Below are positions 34,361 to 44,201 of a stretch of 64,000 nucleotides of DNA, in pieces. The translations under genes were made by a program, and so were the position numbers. The notes below the pieces were generated by a model. The model was given only the letters and a program-made list of their open reading frames with translations, was not told where the DNA came from and did no database searches. Source of the stretch: BJGO01 sp964640655 (lineage in GTDB: Bacteria; Bacteroidota; Bacteroidia; Chitinophagales; UBA10324); the NCBI GenBank assembly GCA_964640655.1, contig CAZXFT010000011.1, positions 1 through 64,000 of the forward strand, written 5' to 3'. Within the stretch, counting starts at the first letter, position 1, and each line of letters begins with the position of its first letter.

Positions 34361-35791
34361 TTAGTCTACTGTTCCTACTTTAAGCATATTCGTGCTTCCT
34401 TTCCAGTGCAAAGGCATACTGGCTGTGTTGACTACTATATCCTTTTTCTTCAGATAACCTTGTTTTTTCAAATCAAACTTTAAATCATCAATAGTGTCTT
34501 CGACTGTTTTGTTTTTGTCGTAATAAAAAGTCTGTACTCCCCACACCAAATTGAGTGTATTCAGATTTTTCTTGTTATACATGTAAACCAAAAGGTCAGC
34601 TTTTGGACGATAACTGGAAATGGCGAAAGCTGTTTGACCAGTGCGTGATAAGGAAATTATAGCGCGTGCGTTTACATCTTCAGCAATCTTACAGGCATTG
34701 TAACAGATGGCATCGGATAGTTTAGTTTTAGAAGTTACTAATGGAACAAGTTTCTTATTAAAGATTGATTCCTCTTTTTCTATACGCTCGGCAATATCTT
34801 TCATTACCTGAATTACTTTAACCGGGTACTTTCCTGAAGCAGTTTCTGCACTTAGCATCAATGCATCTGCACCATCAAAAATACCATTGGCCACATCATT
34901 GATTTCCGCTCTGGTAGGCATTGGTGAATCAATCATACTTTGCATCATCTGTGTAGCAATGATTACAGGCTTGGCTTTATTGATACAGGAAGTAACAATA
35001 TGTTTCTGTATAATAGTCATATCGCGCATAGGCACTTCAACACCCAGGTCACCGCGCGCAATCATTATGGCATCGGTAACATCCAGTATAGCATCAAGGT
35101 TTTTAACAGCCTGTGGTTTTTCAATTTTTGCTATCACTTTGGCTTCGTGACCGGACTTGTTGATTCTGTTCTTCAGGTCAACAATATCCTGAGCTGTACG
35201 AACAAATGAAAGAGCAATCCAATTTACATCCTGTTTTAGGACAAATTGTAAATCAGCTAAATCTTTCTTTGTTAATGAGGGTAAAGAAATTTCTGAGTCA
35301 GGCAGATTCACCCCTTTGCGAGACGTCAATACACCACCATAAATTATTTTTGCTCGCACTTTGTCCTTGTTGTTCGATTTTATTACTTTAAGTATAAAAT
35401 GACCATCATCAAGTAAAACCAAATCGCCGGACTTCACCTCTTTGGCAAAAGGTGCGTAGTTCACAAACAAACTCTGTGAAGTACATAACGACTTCTTTAC
35501 TGTGATGTCTATTTCTTTTTCTGGAACTAAAGTGATAGAACCATTCTCCACATCACCTATTCTGATTTTAGGGCCTTGCAAATCGGCTAGTATTCCAACG
35601 TGCGTATTTAGCTGTGTATTCAGTCGCTTGATGCTAGTTATTACTTCCTGATGCGACTCGTGCGAGCCGTGTGAAAAATTTAATCGGAATGTGTCCACAC
35701 CTGCAAGTATTAATTGTTTCAATACTTCATGAGATGAAGATGCCGGCCCAACCGTTGCCACTACTTTAGTTCTGGTAAAACGCTTTTTCAT
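34361..35791 (-). CDS. pyk: Pyruvate kinase
   Basis: 476 residues, full length. Converts phosphoenolpyruvate and ADP to pyruvate and ATP, the last glycolytic step. Motifs: KVVATVGPASSS, RLNFSHGSHESH (Arg-Asn-Ser K+ site), ILADLQGPKIRIG, the catalytic signature VIAKIEKPQAV, MIARGDLGVEVP (Mg site) and TQMMQSMIDSPMPTRAE. The C-terminal allosteric domain is present. It is divergent from the flippase gene with about 105 bp between. No exact TAnnTTTG box was found for it. Confidence 0.96.
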   Translation of the reverse strand: MKKRFTRTKVVATVGPASSSHEVLKQLILAGVDTFRLNFSHGSHESHQEVITSIKRLNTQLNTHVGILADLQGPKIRIGDVENGSITLVPEKEIDITVKKSLCTSQSLFVNYAPFAKEVKSGDLVLLDDGHFILKVIKSNNKDKVRAKIIYGGVLTSRKGVNLPDSEISLPSLTKKDLADLQFVLKQDVNWIALSFVRTAQDIVDLKNRINKSGHEAKVIAKIEKPQAVKNLDAILDVTDAIMIARGDLGVEVPMRDMTIIQKHIVTSCINKAKPVIIATQMMQSMIDSPMPTRAEINDVANGIFDGADALMLSAETASGKYPVKVIQVMKDIAERIEKEESIFNKKLVPLVTSKTKLSDAICYNACKIAEDVNARAIISLSRTGQTAFAISSYRPKADLLVYMYNKKNLNTLNLVWGVQTFYYDKNKTVEDTIDDLKFDLKKQGYLKKKDIVVNTASMPLHWKGSTNMLKVGTVD

Positions 35792-35882
35792 ACTGTTACT
35801 AAAATCATTTGAGACTGTAAAAATGCAGGTTATTTAATTGAGTGGAGTTGCATTCTGTAATTTCATATATACACGCAGAATG

Positions 35883-35890
35883 TACATTTG
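35883..35890 (+). promoter_or_regulatory. Bacteroidota -7 box TACATTTG
   Basis: Exact TAnnTTTG ending 7 nt before ATG 35898. It shows that the 20-residue N-terminal extension from 35838 is not translated from this promoter. Confidence 0.55.
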
Positions 35891-35897
35891 CAACCCG

Positions 35898-37367
35898 ATG
35901 TCGAATCTGAAGACAATAACTCGTAACACTTTTCTATACACGATTTCATCTGTGTTGCAACGGGCTTCATCCATCATATTCTTCCCCATATTCTCAGCTT
36001 ACCTCAGTAAAGGTGATTATGGTATACAGGGAGTTATCTACTATATAGCGGCTATACTTAACATTATTGGCGATATGCAGTTAAGTCGTGTTGGAACTCG
36101 CTTAATATATGATGGTAAAGATGTAGATGAGAATGTACGTCGCATTTACGGTATGTATTTTATCATGATTATTATTGTGAAAAGTGCAATGGCAGGAGTG
36201 CTTTATTTCGTAGGTCCTTATTTATTAAAACCTTTTCTGAACGATATATCCTTCGACCCCTATGTAACACTAACTCTGATATCTATGCCAGCTACCGGTG
36301 TTTATAGTCTTTACAAAGCTTATCTTCAAGGCACCGACAAGGGCAAGAAATTTATCAAAGTAGATATGCTTTTCTTTGCCAGCAATGTATCAATGAATCT
36401 ATATTTTGTTATCGTTCATAAAATGGGAGTTGCAGGGCTATTGTTAAGTACCGTAATATCCGGAGTTATATTTTCTGTATATGCCTATTTCGATTTATTT
36501 CGTAAAACATATTTACGTATTGATTTCAAATTATTAAAAGAAAGTTTACGCCTTGCTCTTCCACTTCTGATTTTTATACTGCTGGGTATGTTTGTTGAAG
36601 GCGCTGATAAAATTATTCTCAACGCTAAACAGGGTAAAGACGTGAGCGGTATTTTTTATATTGCCACTGTTCTTGCGGCATTTTTCAATGTATTCCGCGA
36701 ATCATCAAATCAGGCATTAATACCTTGGTTTTATAGAGAGAAAAATAAAACACCTGACATCCGAATATCACAGGTATTATTATTATCGTTCAGTGCTATG
36801 TGCATCATTGGCCTTGCGATCTCCTACTTCTCCTATGAAATGATTTACCTGTTGGCAAGTAATAAAGAACTTATCGATGCTTATCGGTTCACTCCTATAA
36901 TTATAGTTACTGCACTCATAGTATATGTCAGTCAGTTTTATCTCATGATAGTGATGTTCTATAAGAAACACACTCGCTGGCTTTTTATCACGACACTCAG
37001 TGGATGGATCGTAAATATGGCTTCGTGTTATATATTGATAGATTACTTTGGCATATATGGCGCAGCTATTGGCAATATGCTGGGTATGCTAACATTAACC
37101 ATTATCAAAGGTTGGCTGAGTAAAATTTCAGGCTATCATCTTAACTGGAAAATATTTGCTTCACTGATAATGCTTACTCAGGCTTTGTCGCTCATCATAT
37201 TTATACCTATGCCCTATATACTGCTACTGGCCATTAAAATTATAATCCTGTTAATATGCCTATATGTCCTATACAGGTATGCAAATAAAACAATGAATGT
37301 AAATCAACTTATTGCCGAACAATGGAACCTATTGCGGGCCAGGTTTAGCAAAAATGTATCTGCTTAG
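35898..37367 (+). CDS. Polysaccharide flippase (Wzx/MOP superfamily)
   Basis: About 489 residues with 12-14 hydrophobic segments, beginning MSNLKTITRNTFLYTISSVLQR, of which the first helix carries the typical Wzx pattern. MOP/Polysacc_synt family members flip lipid-linked oligosaccharides or lipid II-like precursors to the periplasm. The signature LPLLIFILLGMFVEGADKII in the middle of the protein fits the second half-repeat. No glycosyltransferase genes adjoin it, so the cargo is open. It converges on the moxR gene with a 4-nt overlap of stop codons. Confidence 0.85.
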   Translation: MSNLKTITRNTFLYTISSVLQRASSIIFFPIFSAYLSKGDYGIQGVIYYIAAILNIIGDMQLSRVGTRLIYDGKDVDENVRRIYGMYFIMIIIVKSAMAGVLYFVGPYLLKPFLNDISFDPYVTLTLISMPATGVYSLYKAYLQGTDKGKKFIKVDMLFFASNVSMNLYFVIVHKMGVAGLLLSTVISGVIFSVYAYFDLFRKTYLRIDFKLLKESLRLALPLLIFILLGMFVEGADKIILNAKQGKDVSGIFYIATVLAAFFNVFRESSNQALIPWFYREKNKTPDIRISQVLLLSFSAMCIIGLAISYFSYEMIYLLASNKELIDAYRFTPIIIVTALIVYVSQFYLMIVMFYKKHTRWLFITTLSGWIVNMASCYILIDYFGIYGAAIGNMLGMLTLTIIKGWLSKISGYHLNWKIFASLIMLTQALSLIIFIPMPYILLLAIKIIILLICLYVLYRYANKTMNVNQLIAEQWNLLRARFSKNVSA

Positions 37368-38329
37368 AGTAGAGTCCTCAAAATATCATCAACATTGAAG
37401 CCGTCGGCTTCGGCTTTATAGTTAAGTACTACACGATGACGCAAAACAGGTAATGCCACAGCTTTTACATCTTCAATGTCGGGAGCATACTTTCCCTGTA
37501 TGGCTGCATGGCATTTAGCCCCAAGTACTAGATACTGAGACGCGCGGGGGCCAGCACCCCAAGAGATATATTGATTTACCTTATCCGTTGATGTTGATGT
37601 GTTCGGTCGGGTTTTGTGAACTAGTGTAACTGCATAATCAAATACGTGATCTGTAACAGGTATTTTTCTAACCAATTGCTGGAAGTATAATATCTCTTGT
37701 GTCCCGATAATCTTGTTTAACTGCACTTTCTCATTTCCGGTAGTCAGTTTCACCATGGCAATTTCGTCGGCTTTGTTCAGGTAATCTAAAACTATATTGA
37801 ACATAAAACGGTCTAACTGTGCCTCCGGCAGCGGATAGGTTCCTTCCTGCTCTATAGGGTTCTGAGTTGCCAGTACAAAAAAAGGCAGATTTAATTTGTG
37901 AATAGTCCCGGCAACAGTAACCGAACGCTCCTGCATACTTTCCAACAGTGCTGCCTGAGTTTTTGGTGGTGTACGGTTAATCTCATCGGCCAATACAATA
38001 TTAGCAAACAAAGGCCCGCGATTAAACTGAAAAGTTCTGTTTTCATTTAATATTTCAGAACCTGTAATATCTGATGGCATTAAATCCGGAGTAAACTGAA
38101 TTCGTTTAAATGCCAGGTCTAAAGAGTCGGCAATGGTTTTAACTAAAAGTGTTTTTGCCAAACCCGGAACACCTACCATAAGTGTGTGTCCATCACAGAA
38201 GATAGACATCAATACATACTTCACCACTTCATCTTGTCCGATAATTTGTTTATGAATTTCGGTAGTTAGTTTTTTATACGAAGCTGCTAGTGCGTCAACG
38301 GCTTCAACATCGGTTGCATAATTAGTCAT
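37364..38329 (-). CDS. MoxR-family AAA+ ATPase
   Basis: 321 residues. MoxR ATPases act as chaperones for maturation or metal insertion, often with VWA-domain proteins. Walker A: LMVGVPGLAKTLL. Walker B: NIVLADEINRTPPKTQAALLE. Sensor and MoxR features: QFTPDLMPSDITGSE and FVLATQNPIEQEGTYPLPEAQLDRF (landmark QNPIEQEGTYPLPEAQ). Usual partners (DUF58, VWA) are not adjacent. Instead it is last in an operon with three PpiC/SurA-type proteins, overlapping the preceding gene by 8 nt. Confidence 0.92.
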   Translation of the reverse strand: MTNYATDVEAVDALAASYKKLTTEIHKQIIGQDEVVKYVLMSIFCDGHTLMVGVPGLAKTLLVKTIADSLDLAFKRIQFTPDLMPSDITGSEILNENRTFQFNRGPLFANIVLADEINRTPPKTQAALLESMQERSVTVAGTIHKLNLPFFVLATQNPIEQEGTYPLPEAQLDRFMFNIVLDYLNKADEIAMVKLTTGNEKVQLNKIIGTQEILYFQQLVRKIPVTDHVFDYAVTLVHKTRPNTSTSTDKVNQYISWGAGPRASQYLVLGAKCHAAIQGKYAPDIEDVKAVALPVLRHRVVLNYKAEADGFNVDDILRTLL

Positions 38330-39674
38330 TGGTCTTAATCCATTTTTTCAGGTTATCACAATCTGTGTAAGGTGAATTTATCTTGACATATGTTTTGTTC
38401 ATTCTCTTTGAAAGCCATTCATCAAAAACCTTTGCCTGCTTACTTTGTAAAGCAATAGCCTGTAGTTTATCATAATCGTCTTTCAAATTAGCCTGATGGG
38501 GTTTGGTCTTCGATTTAAGGTATACAATTCTAAATGCTGTTTTGCCCGATTGTGTTTTATACATATAGGGCTCTGCTATACCGCCTGGACTCATTCCCTG
38601 AACTACTAAAGCCAGTTGCTGATCGAATTGACCTAATTGACTTAGTTCAAAGTAGGTGTTACTGGTATTTGGATTTATTTTAACACCACCGGTCTGTTTT
38701 GAGTTTTCGTCTTCATTAAACTTCTGCGCGAGGTCAAAAAATATTTCTGGTTTCTTTGAAAGTATTTCATATATACTATCCGTCAGATTCCTGGCATTGG
38801 TTAAATCGTACGAGGTTGTTTTAGGTATAATTAAAATGTGTCGCACATTAATTCGTTCACCGCGGCGTTCGATAAGTTGAATGATATGATATCCGAAGCG
38901 TGACTCTACTACCGGGCTGATGTCACCTGTTTTTTTAAGCGCATAAGCAGCGGCTTCAAAGGCAGGGTCTAAATCGCCACGACTGGTAAAACCCAGTTCC
39001 CCTCCTTGCTGTGCTGAGCCCGGATCTTCTGAATACAGTTCTGCCAAGGCAGAGAAATTTTCTCCTTTTATTGTACGTTGACGCAAGTCTTCTATCTTTT
39101 GTTTGCTGTACTGTTTCGATGCATCAGATGTTTTTACATAAACCACTATTTCTCCTACTTCCACTTCGGCATTATAATAAGGCAAGCTGTCTTTTGGTAT
39201 TTTATTATAAAAGTTTTTGACATCTGCCGGAGTAATGCGCACATCATCTATAATGCTTTGCTGCATGCGCTGCGACAACAATTGTTGCTTAATATCTTCT
39301 CTAAACTCCTCTTTGATCTGAATGATCGACTTGCCATAGTATTTCTCCAAATTCTCCTCACCGCCTGCCATTTGAGAAAAGTATTTCACGCGTCTGTTTA
39401 ATTCTCCCTCAACTTCATCTTCACTAACTTCTACACTATCTAATATAGCTTGTGCCACTAATAATTTCTGAACAATCAGTTGTTCCAGAATCTCGCAACG
39501 CAGCGTTGGTGTTGGTTTCTCACCTTCCTGTATATATTGCGAATACTGTGATTCAATGTCGCTGAAGAGTATAATTTTATCATCCACCACCGCCACCACC
39601 TTGTCAACTATAGTTTGAGCCTGTGCAGAAAATGCGGTAACAACAGATGCAAATAGTAACGCTTTAATCCTCAT
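38322..39674 (-). CDS. SurA-like periplasmic chaperone/peptidyl-prolyl isomerase with two PpiC domains
   Basis: About 450 residues. Signal peptide (MRIKALLFASVVTAFSAQAQ), a SurA N-terminal helical domain (about 25-170), then parvulin domain 1 (EVEVGEIVVYVKTSD to GYHIIQLIERRGER) and parvulin domain 2 (INVRHILIIPKTTS onwards), and a C-terminal helix. This is the SurA layout for outer-membrane protein folding. ATG 39674 is chosen over 39713 because it begins the signal peptide. It then overlaps the upstream gene by 11 nt and the downstream moxR by 8 nt. Confidence 0.9.
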   Translation of the reverse strand: MRIKALLFASVVTAFSAQAQTIVDKVVAVVDDKIILFSDIESQYSQYIQEGEKPTPTLRCEILEQLIVQKLLVAQAILDSVEVSEDEVEGELNRRVKYFSQMAGGEENLEKYYGKSIIQIKEEFREDIKQQLLSQRMQQSIIDDVRITPADVKNFYNKIPKDSLPYYNAEVEVGEIVVYVKTSDASKQYSKQKIEDLRQRTIKGENFSALAELYSEDPGSAQQGGELGFTSRGDLDPAFEAAAYALKKTGDISPVVESRFGYHIIQLIERRGERINVRHILIIPKTTSYDLTNARNLTDSIYEILSKKPEIFFDLAQKFNEDENSKQTGGVKINPNTSNTYFELSQLGQFDQQLALVVQGMSPGGIAEPYMYKTQSGKTAFRIVYLKSKTKPHQANLKDDYDKLQAIALQSKQAKVFDEWLSKRMNKTYVKINSPYTDCDNLKKWIKTND

Positions 39675-40560
39675 TATATACTTCAAATTTCTTGTTTTTA
39701 AGTGCATCTTCATAAATAGTATTATGCACCTGAGTGATAAAATCGAGTTTGCGTTTGTTCATGATTATATTAAAGATATCGTCGCGAACATATTGAAACG
39801 GAGCATCAGCTCCTTTAAACTTATAGCTAATAACTTTTACCAAAATCGTGTAAGTAGAGTCTTTAATTACTGTTGCTTTTTTATTGAACGCTGTAGCTTG
39901 CCAATCTATATTCTGAATCGGAAAAATATTTTCCAAATCCTGTTCTTTAAACCAAGTACTGTCGTTGATTACTGACTTAACGGCATGCTGTTCACAGAAA
40001 TTCTGCAATTTGCTGTTGCTTATGAAGTCACTTTTGTTAATCCAAACAGCGGCAGAATCAAGCAAGCGCTTGGTTACCGGTTTTACACGAGCATATTTCA
40101 GATTATAAATAGGTGTTTTTAACTGAAACGCTTCTTTGCGTTTTTCATAATACTCCTGAATTTCTTTTTCAGAAATGATGGTATCTAATTTTTGAGCGAC
40201 CAACTCACGCTCATATGTATACACGATGAGTGATTGTCTGTATTTTTCAATTTGTTTGTTGATGTCTTCTACTTCGCCGGGTAAATTATCTTCAGCATAC
40301 TTCAATACCAGTTTATTACGAACCCAGGTATCAATATAATTCTTCACTGCTTTAATGCTGTCCTCCGGGGTTGCCGCATCATTTCCAATACCTTTTAAAT
40401 CTGATTCATAAAGGAAAGATTCATAAACACGCGCAACAGGATTAGTACCTGCTTCAGATTCCTTGGATTGGAAATAGTTGCAGGAAGAACACAGCAGAAG
40501 CAGCAATAAAAGTTCAGGCAATAATCCGCGGAAAGACCAATTGTTATGAGTTAAACACAT
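39664..40560 (-). CDS. SurA-N-like lipoprotein, probable periplasmic chaperone
   Basis: 298 residues. Lipoprotein signal with lipobox LLCSSC (Cys near residue 27). The remaining sequence resembles the SurA N-terminal/PpiC region (VKNYIDTWVRNKLVLKYAEDN, then EKEIQEYYEKRKEAFQL), but a clear parvulin active-site pattern is missing, so isomerase activity is doubtful. It lies between two PpiC-domain genes, 30 nt downstream of the larger one and overlapping the SurA-like gene by 11 nt. Probably anchored facing the periplasm. Confidence 0.8.
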   Translation of the reverse strand: MCLTHNNWSFRGLLPELLLLLLLCSSCNYFQSKESEAGTNPVARVYESFLYESDLKGIGNDAATPEDSIKAVKNYIDTWVRNKLVLKYAEDNLPGEVEDINKQIEKYRQSLIVYTYERELVAQKLDTIISEKEIQEYYEKRKEAFQLKTPIYNLKYARVKPVTKRLLDSAAVWINKSDFISNSKLQNFCEQHAVKSVINDSTWFKEQDLENIFPIQNIDWQATAFNKKATVIKDSTYTILVKVISYKFKGADAPFQYVRDDIFNIIMNKRKLDFITQVHNTIYEDALKNKKFEVYNED

Positions 40561-40590
40561 TCCGCAGTATTATTATCTAATCTATTGAGT

Positions 40591-42567
40591 TTATTTAGAA
40601 ATAGATTTTAACTCCTCGTAATTCACTTTTACAGGATACTTTTCGCGTAAAGCCTGTACCCAGGCCTTTTCCAGTTTCTCCTGATAATCTGCTACTACAT
40701 ATCCACGCACCTCTTCGATTGGGCGTGGTGAAGGAGCAAGCTTTTCTGTAATACGTAGTATGCGAATGCCTCCATTATCGGGTTTGAGTAAATAATTTTT
40801 TCCTGTATCCCAACCCATAGATTCTATTTCGCTGCCTTTTCCTTTTTCGACTATGGTGTAATCTATCTTTAAGTTATTGGCATTTTTCTTATTAGCTTTT
40901 GATAAAATCTTTGCATCTGTAAAACCTTTTGCTATAGATGCCTGAACCAGATCAGCAATCTGCTGATTTGCGCAGGTATATGAAGTAACCTTGGCCTTTT
41001 CATTGCTCATGTAATTCTGCTTTACGGTTTCATAGTATTGCGCCAAGCCTACAGTATCTTTTACTGCTCTGGTCCATACTTTCTGATCGGTTAATTCAAA
41101 CAATAAAATACCATCGTTGTACTCAGTCATTAAATCGCGGAAAGCAGGGAATTTTGCCGAGAGACGCTCTTCTTCAAAAAGGAATAGTTGAGCTTCCACA
41201 AACTGTTTATAAATGTTGTTGAACATGGTTTCTTTGTCCTTAGAGAGGTTTTTACGCTGAACACGCTCCAACGTGGTAGCTAAATCACTCTGTAAGATGT
41301 TCCTGGTAGCAGGAACCCATTTGTTGTCGGTTAAAGTAATCACAGGCTTGTTTAACTTGCTCACAGATTCTGCTGTCCATAATCCTTTTACTAAGTTGGA
41401 ATCAATGGCAATCAACAATTCATTCAAAGCATCTTTATGTTCTGTGAAGTTATATTCATTCTTCAGATTTGCAATAAAGGATGTTTTTGCATATTCGGCA
41501 CGCTGATCTTTTTCCACTTGTTTTTTCAATGATTCCTTCAACTCATCATATGATTGCAACGGTTTCTTCTCTACAAGTTTGATGATGTGCCATCCAAATT
41601 TGGTTTGTACAGGCTTAGTATATGAACCCGTATTGTTTAAAGCAAATGCAGCATCTTCGAATTCGGGAACCATCTTTCCAGTGCTAAAGGGAGCCAACTT
41701 ACCTCCGTCAGCAGAGGTGGTTTTATCTTCGGAGTAATCGCGGGCCAACTGCTCAAATGAATCACCAGCCTGTAGTTTAGCATACACATCGTCAATCTTG
41801 CTCTTTGCTTTTATTTTTTCATCATCACCTGCTGTTTTTGATAACTTAACAAAAATATGTTCTACTGTGATGGTGCCGCGGTTAGGTCGCACGTCCAGCA
41901 CTTTAACAATATGGTATCCGAAACGAGTTCTGAATGCCGGTGAAATTTTACCTAATGATGTATTGTAAGCAGCATTCTCAAATGGGTAAACTACTTGCAA
42001 TGATGAGATGTAACCTATATCACCACCATTATCCTTTGCAGATTTATCATCGCTGGAATCTGCGGCTACCTTGGCAAAATCCTTGCCTTTCAAAATCATA
42101 TTTCTAAGTCTATTAATTTTTTGGAACGCATTTAAAGAATCAGCAGGAGACGCATTAGGATCACAACTGATTAAGATGTGCATCACACGAACTTCGGACT
42201 TCATACGATTGTATGCTTCCAATGTGAGTTGCTCTATTTTGTCTTTATCAGTCAAATAACCCTTAGCCAACTGACTGCGATAAGTTATCAACTCGTTTTT
42301 TACATTCGGAATGGTATCCACCCGCATATCATATGCTTCCTGAACTTTCAAGCGGAAGTTAATATAAAGCTGCAGGTAATCAGATAATGCAGACTCACTC
42401 ATATCGGGTACTTTGCCCATATTATTCTTTTTATAAACAGACAGAAAATCGGCTGAGCTGATGTTTTGCTTGCCTATGCTGAACAATGTACCTGACTGAG
42501 CAAGTATACAATTGCTAATAGTCGCAGTTATAAGCAACAAGAAGGCAATTCTTAATAATTGATTCAT
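40591..42567 (-). CDS. Large periplasmic peptidyl-prolyl isomerase with two PpiC domains
   Basis: 658 residues. Signal peptide (AFLLLITATISNCILAQS). Two adjacent parvulin domains: about 125-225 (VRVMHILISCDPNASPADS, FGYHIVKVLDVRP) and about 235-335 (TVEHIFVKLSKTAG, FGWHIIKLVEKKP). A long alpha-rich C-terminal part of about 300 residues follows. Expected role: folding of outer-membrane or T9SS client proteins. It is first in the four-gene operon and preceded by a TAGTTTTG promoter box. The size and C-terminal extension are typical of Bacteroidota forms, unlike proteobacterial SurA. Confidence 0.9.
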   Translation of the reverse strand: MNQLLRIAFLLLITATISNCILAQSGTLFSIGKQNISSADFLSVYKKNNMGKVPDMSESALSDYLQLYINFRLKVQEAYDMRVDTIPNVKNELITYRSQLAKGYLTDKDKIEQLTLEAYNRMKSEVRVMHILISCDPNASPADSLNAFQKINRLRNMILKGKDFAKVAADSSDDKSAKDNGGDIGYISSLQVVYPFENAAYNTSLGKISPAFRTRFGYHIVKVLDVRPNRGTITVEHIFVKLSKTAGDDEKIKAKSKIDDVYAKLQAGDSFEQLARDYSEDKTTSADGGKLAPFSTGKMVPEFEDAAFALNNTGSYTKPVQTKFGWHIIKLVEKKPLQSYDELKESLKKQVEKDQRAEYAKTSFIANLKNEYNFTEHKDALNELLIAIDSNLVKGLWTAESVSKLNKPVITLTDNKWVPATRNILQSDLATTLERVQRKNLSKDKETMFNNIYKQFVEAQLFLFEEERLSAKFPAFRDLMTEYNDGILLFELTDQKVWTRAVKDTVGLAQYYETVKQNYMSNEKAKVTSYTCANQQIADLVQASIAKGFTDAKILSKANKKNANNLKIDYTIVEKGKGSEIESMGWDTGKNYLLKPDNGGIRILRITEKLAPSPRPIEEVRGYVVADYQEKLEKAWVQALREKYPVKVNYEELKSISK

Positions 42568-42608
42568 AGTGAAATGTTAAAGGGGTTAATCTTATTTTAA
42601 TAGGGGCA

Positions 42609-42616
42609 CAAAACTA
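42609..42616 (-). promoter_or_regulatory. Bacteroidota -7 box TAGTTTTG for the chaperone operon
   Basis: Exact TAnnTTTG on the minus strand, about 41 nt before ATG 42567. It is the only box seen upstream of the four PpiC/MoxR genes. Confidence 0.5.
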
Positions 42617-42698
42617 TCATTTTTATTAAGTATTAAAACCCCGCACCTATATAGTTTCTCTATTTTTAGCGCTTTTTAAAATTAATCGAACCTGACTG

Positions 42699-44129
42699 AT
42701 GACCAAACGAAATAAAGGCGGTTATTTAATTGACAACCTGGTAATTACAGATTATGCAAACGAAGGAAAAGCCATTGGCCGTTTTGAGGGTAAAGTGGTT
42801 TTCGTTGATGGTGCTATGCCCGGTGATGTTGTAGATGTACGTGTGTACTTTAATAAAAAAGATTTTGCCGAAGCTCGCATAATCAACTTCATCGAAAAAG
42901 CGCCACAACGTCTTGTTCCGGTTTGTAAGCACTTTACGTATTGCGGTGGATGTAAATGGCAACATGTGCCCTATGCAGAGCAGTTAGTGTTTAAGCAACG
43001 GATGGTTCAGGATAACATCAAGTTTATGGGTAAGGTGGAAGTGGCAGAATGGGAACCCATTATTGGTTCAGATTATGAATATCGCTACAGGAACAAGTTG
43101 GAATTTGCTTTTTCAAATAAGCGGTGGGTCCCTAATGAAGTATTAACAGTAGCGCATGCACAAAACAGACCTGCATTGGGTTATCATATACAAGGCTTTT
43201 GGGATAAAGTATTACATGTAGACGAATGTCATTTGCAAAATGAACCAACTAATGCCATACGCAATGCGGTTTTTGAATATGCTGTTGAAAAGGGCTTAGC
43301 ATTCTTTGACACACGCCAGCAAACCGGTATGCTGCGCAATATGATGGTGCGTGTATTGCGCAGTGGAGAAGTGCTGGTTCTATTGGTATTCAAGGAAAAT
43401 AATCAGGATGTTATTGTTAGTATGCTGGAGTTCCTGAAATCACGATTTTCGGAAATTACTTCATTGAATTATACGATCAATGGCAAGCGTAATGACAGCA
43501 TGCACGACTTGAATGTTATTACATATTCAGGTAATCCTTATATCACTGAAACTTTAGATGGATTGAAGTTTAGAATAAGCCCGCAAAGCTTTTTTCAAAC
43601 CAATACTTCACAGGCTGAACGGTTATACCGCAAGGTAAAGGAATATGCCGGACTCAGCGGCACCGAAAGAGTATATGATTTATATACCGGCACAGGTAGT
43701 ATAGCTATATACGTTGCTCAGCACGCCGCACATGTTGTCGGTGTGGAATATGTCGAACCTGCCATAATCGATGCAAGGCTGAATGCCACGCTCAATGAAA
43801 TTGACAACTGTACTTTTATAGTAAGTGATATGGCAGATGCACTCACCGATGACTTTGTTCAGCTTTATGGTAAACCTGATGTTGTAATAACTGATCCGCC
43901 ACGTGCCGGTATGCATCCGAAGGTGATAGAAGCCTTACTATCTCTGCTGCCCAAGCGCATTGTTTATGTCAGTTGTAATCCTGCAACACAAGCTCGCGAT
44001 TTGCAAATGCTCGATGAGAAATATATCATTACGAAATGTTGTCCGGTAGATATGTTCCCACATACACATCATCTTGAAAATGTGGCATTATTGGAATTAA
44101 GAGATCAATTGGTTGCACTTACTAGATAA
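42699..44129 (+). CDS. rlmD: 23S rRNA (uracil-5-)-methyltransferase, RlmD/RlmCD type
   Basis: 476 residues. TRAM domain at residues 8-65 (LVITDYANEGKAIGRFEGKVVFV). [4Fe-4S] cysteines in VCKHFTYCGGCKWQH, with a further Cys in DECHLQNEP. SAM-binding DLYTGTGSIAIYVA, catalytic region DPPRAGMHPKVIEALL, and the nucleophile Cys in VYVSCNPATQARDL. The enzyme makes m5U in 23S rRNA. Which uridine (1939 or 747) cannot be told. The gene stands alone and is divergent from the chaperone operon. Confidence 0.92.
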   Translation: MTKRNKGGYLIDNLVITDYANEGKAIGRFEGKVVFVDGAMPGDVVDVRVYFNKKDFAEARIINFIEKAPQRLVPVCKHFTYCGGCKWQHVPYAEQLVFKQRMVQDNIKFMGKVEVAEWEPIIGSDYEYRYRNKLEFAFSNKRWVPNEVLTVAHAQNRPALGYHIQGFWDKVLHVDECHLQNEPTNAIRNAVFEYAVEKGLAFFDTRQQTGMLRNMMVRVLRSGEVLVLLVFKENNQDVIVSMLEFLKSRFSEITSLNYTINGKRNDSMHDLNVITYSGNPYITETLDGLKFRISPQSFFQTNTSQAERLYRKVKEYAGLSGTERVYDLYTGTGSIAIYVAQHAAHVVGVEYVEPAIIDARLNATLNEIDNCTFIVSDMADALTDDFVQLYGKPDVVITDPPRAGMHPKVIEALLSLLPKRIVYVSCNPATQARDLQMLDEKYIITKCCPVDMFPHTHHLENVALLELRDQLVALTR

Positions 44130-44147
44130 CTTTCTAATAAAATAGCA

Positions 44148-44165
44148 TTAACATTCTCTTAACAT
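44148..44165 (+). promoter_or_regulatory. Two TTAACAT direct repeats in 11-bp phase
   Basis: TTAACAT at 44148-44154 and 44159-44165, start-to-start 11 bp. The second begins exactly 15 bp before the TACGTTTG box. The same spacing is seen upstream of the TonB-dependent receptor gene at 50028. It resembles a Pho-box-type activator site replacing the -33 element. The regulator is inferred, not shown. Confidence 0.55.
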
Positions 44166-44173
44166 GAGGCTGT

Positions 44174-44181
44174 TACGTTTG
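44174..44181 (+). promoter_or_regulatory. Bacteroidota -7 box TACGTTTG
   Basis: Exact TAnnTTTG, 20 nt before ATG 44202, directly following the TTAACAT repeats. Confidence 0.55.
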
Positions 44182-44201
44182 TGGCACCAAAAAAATAGAG
44201 A

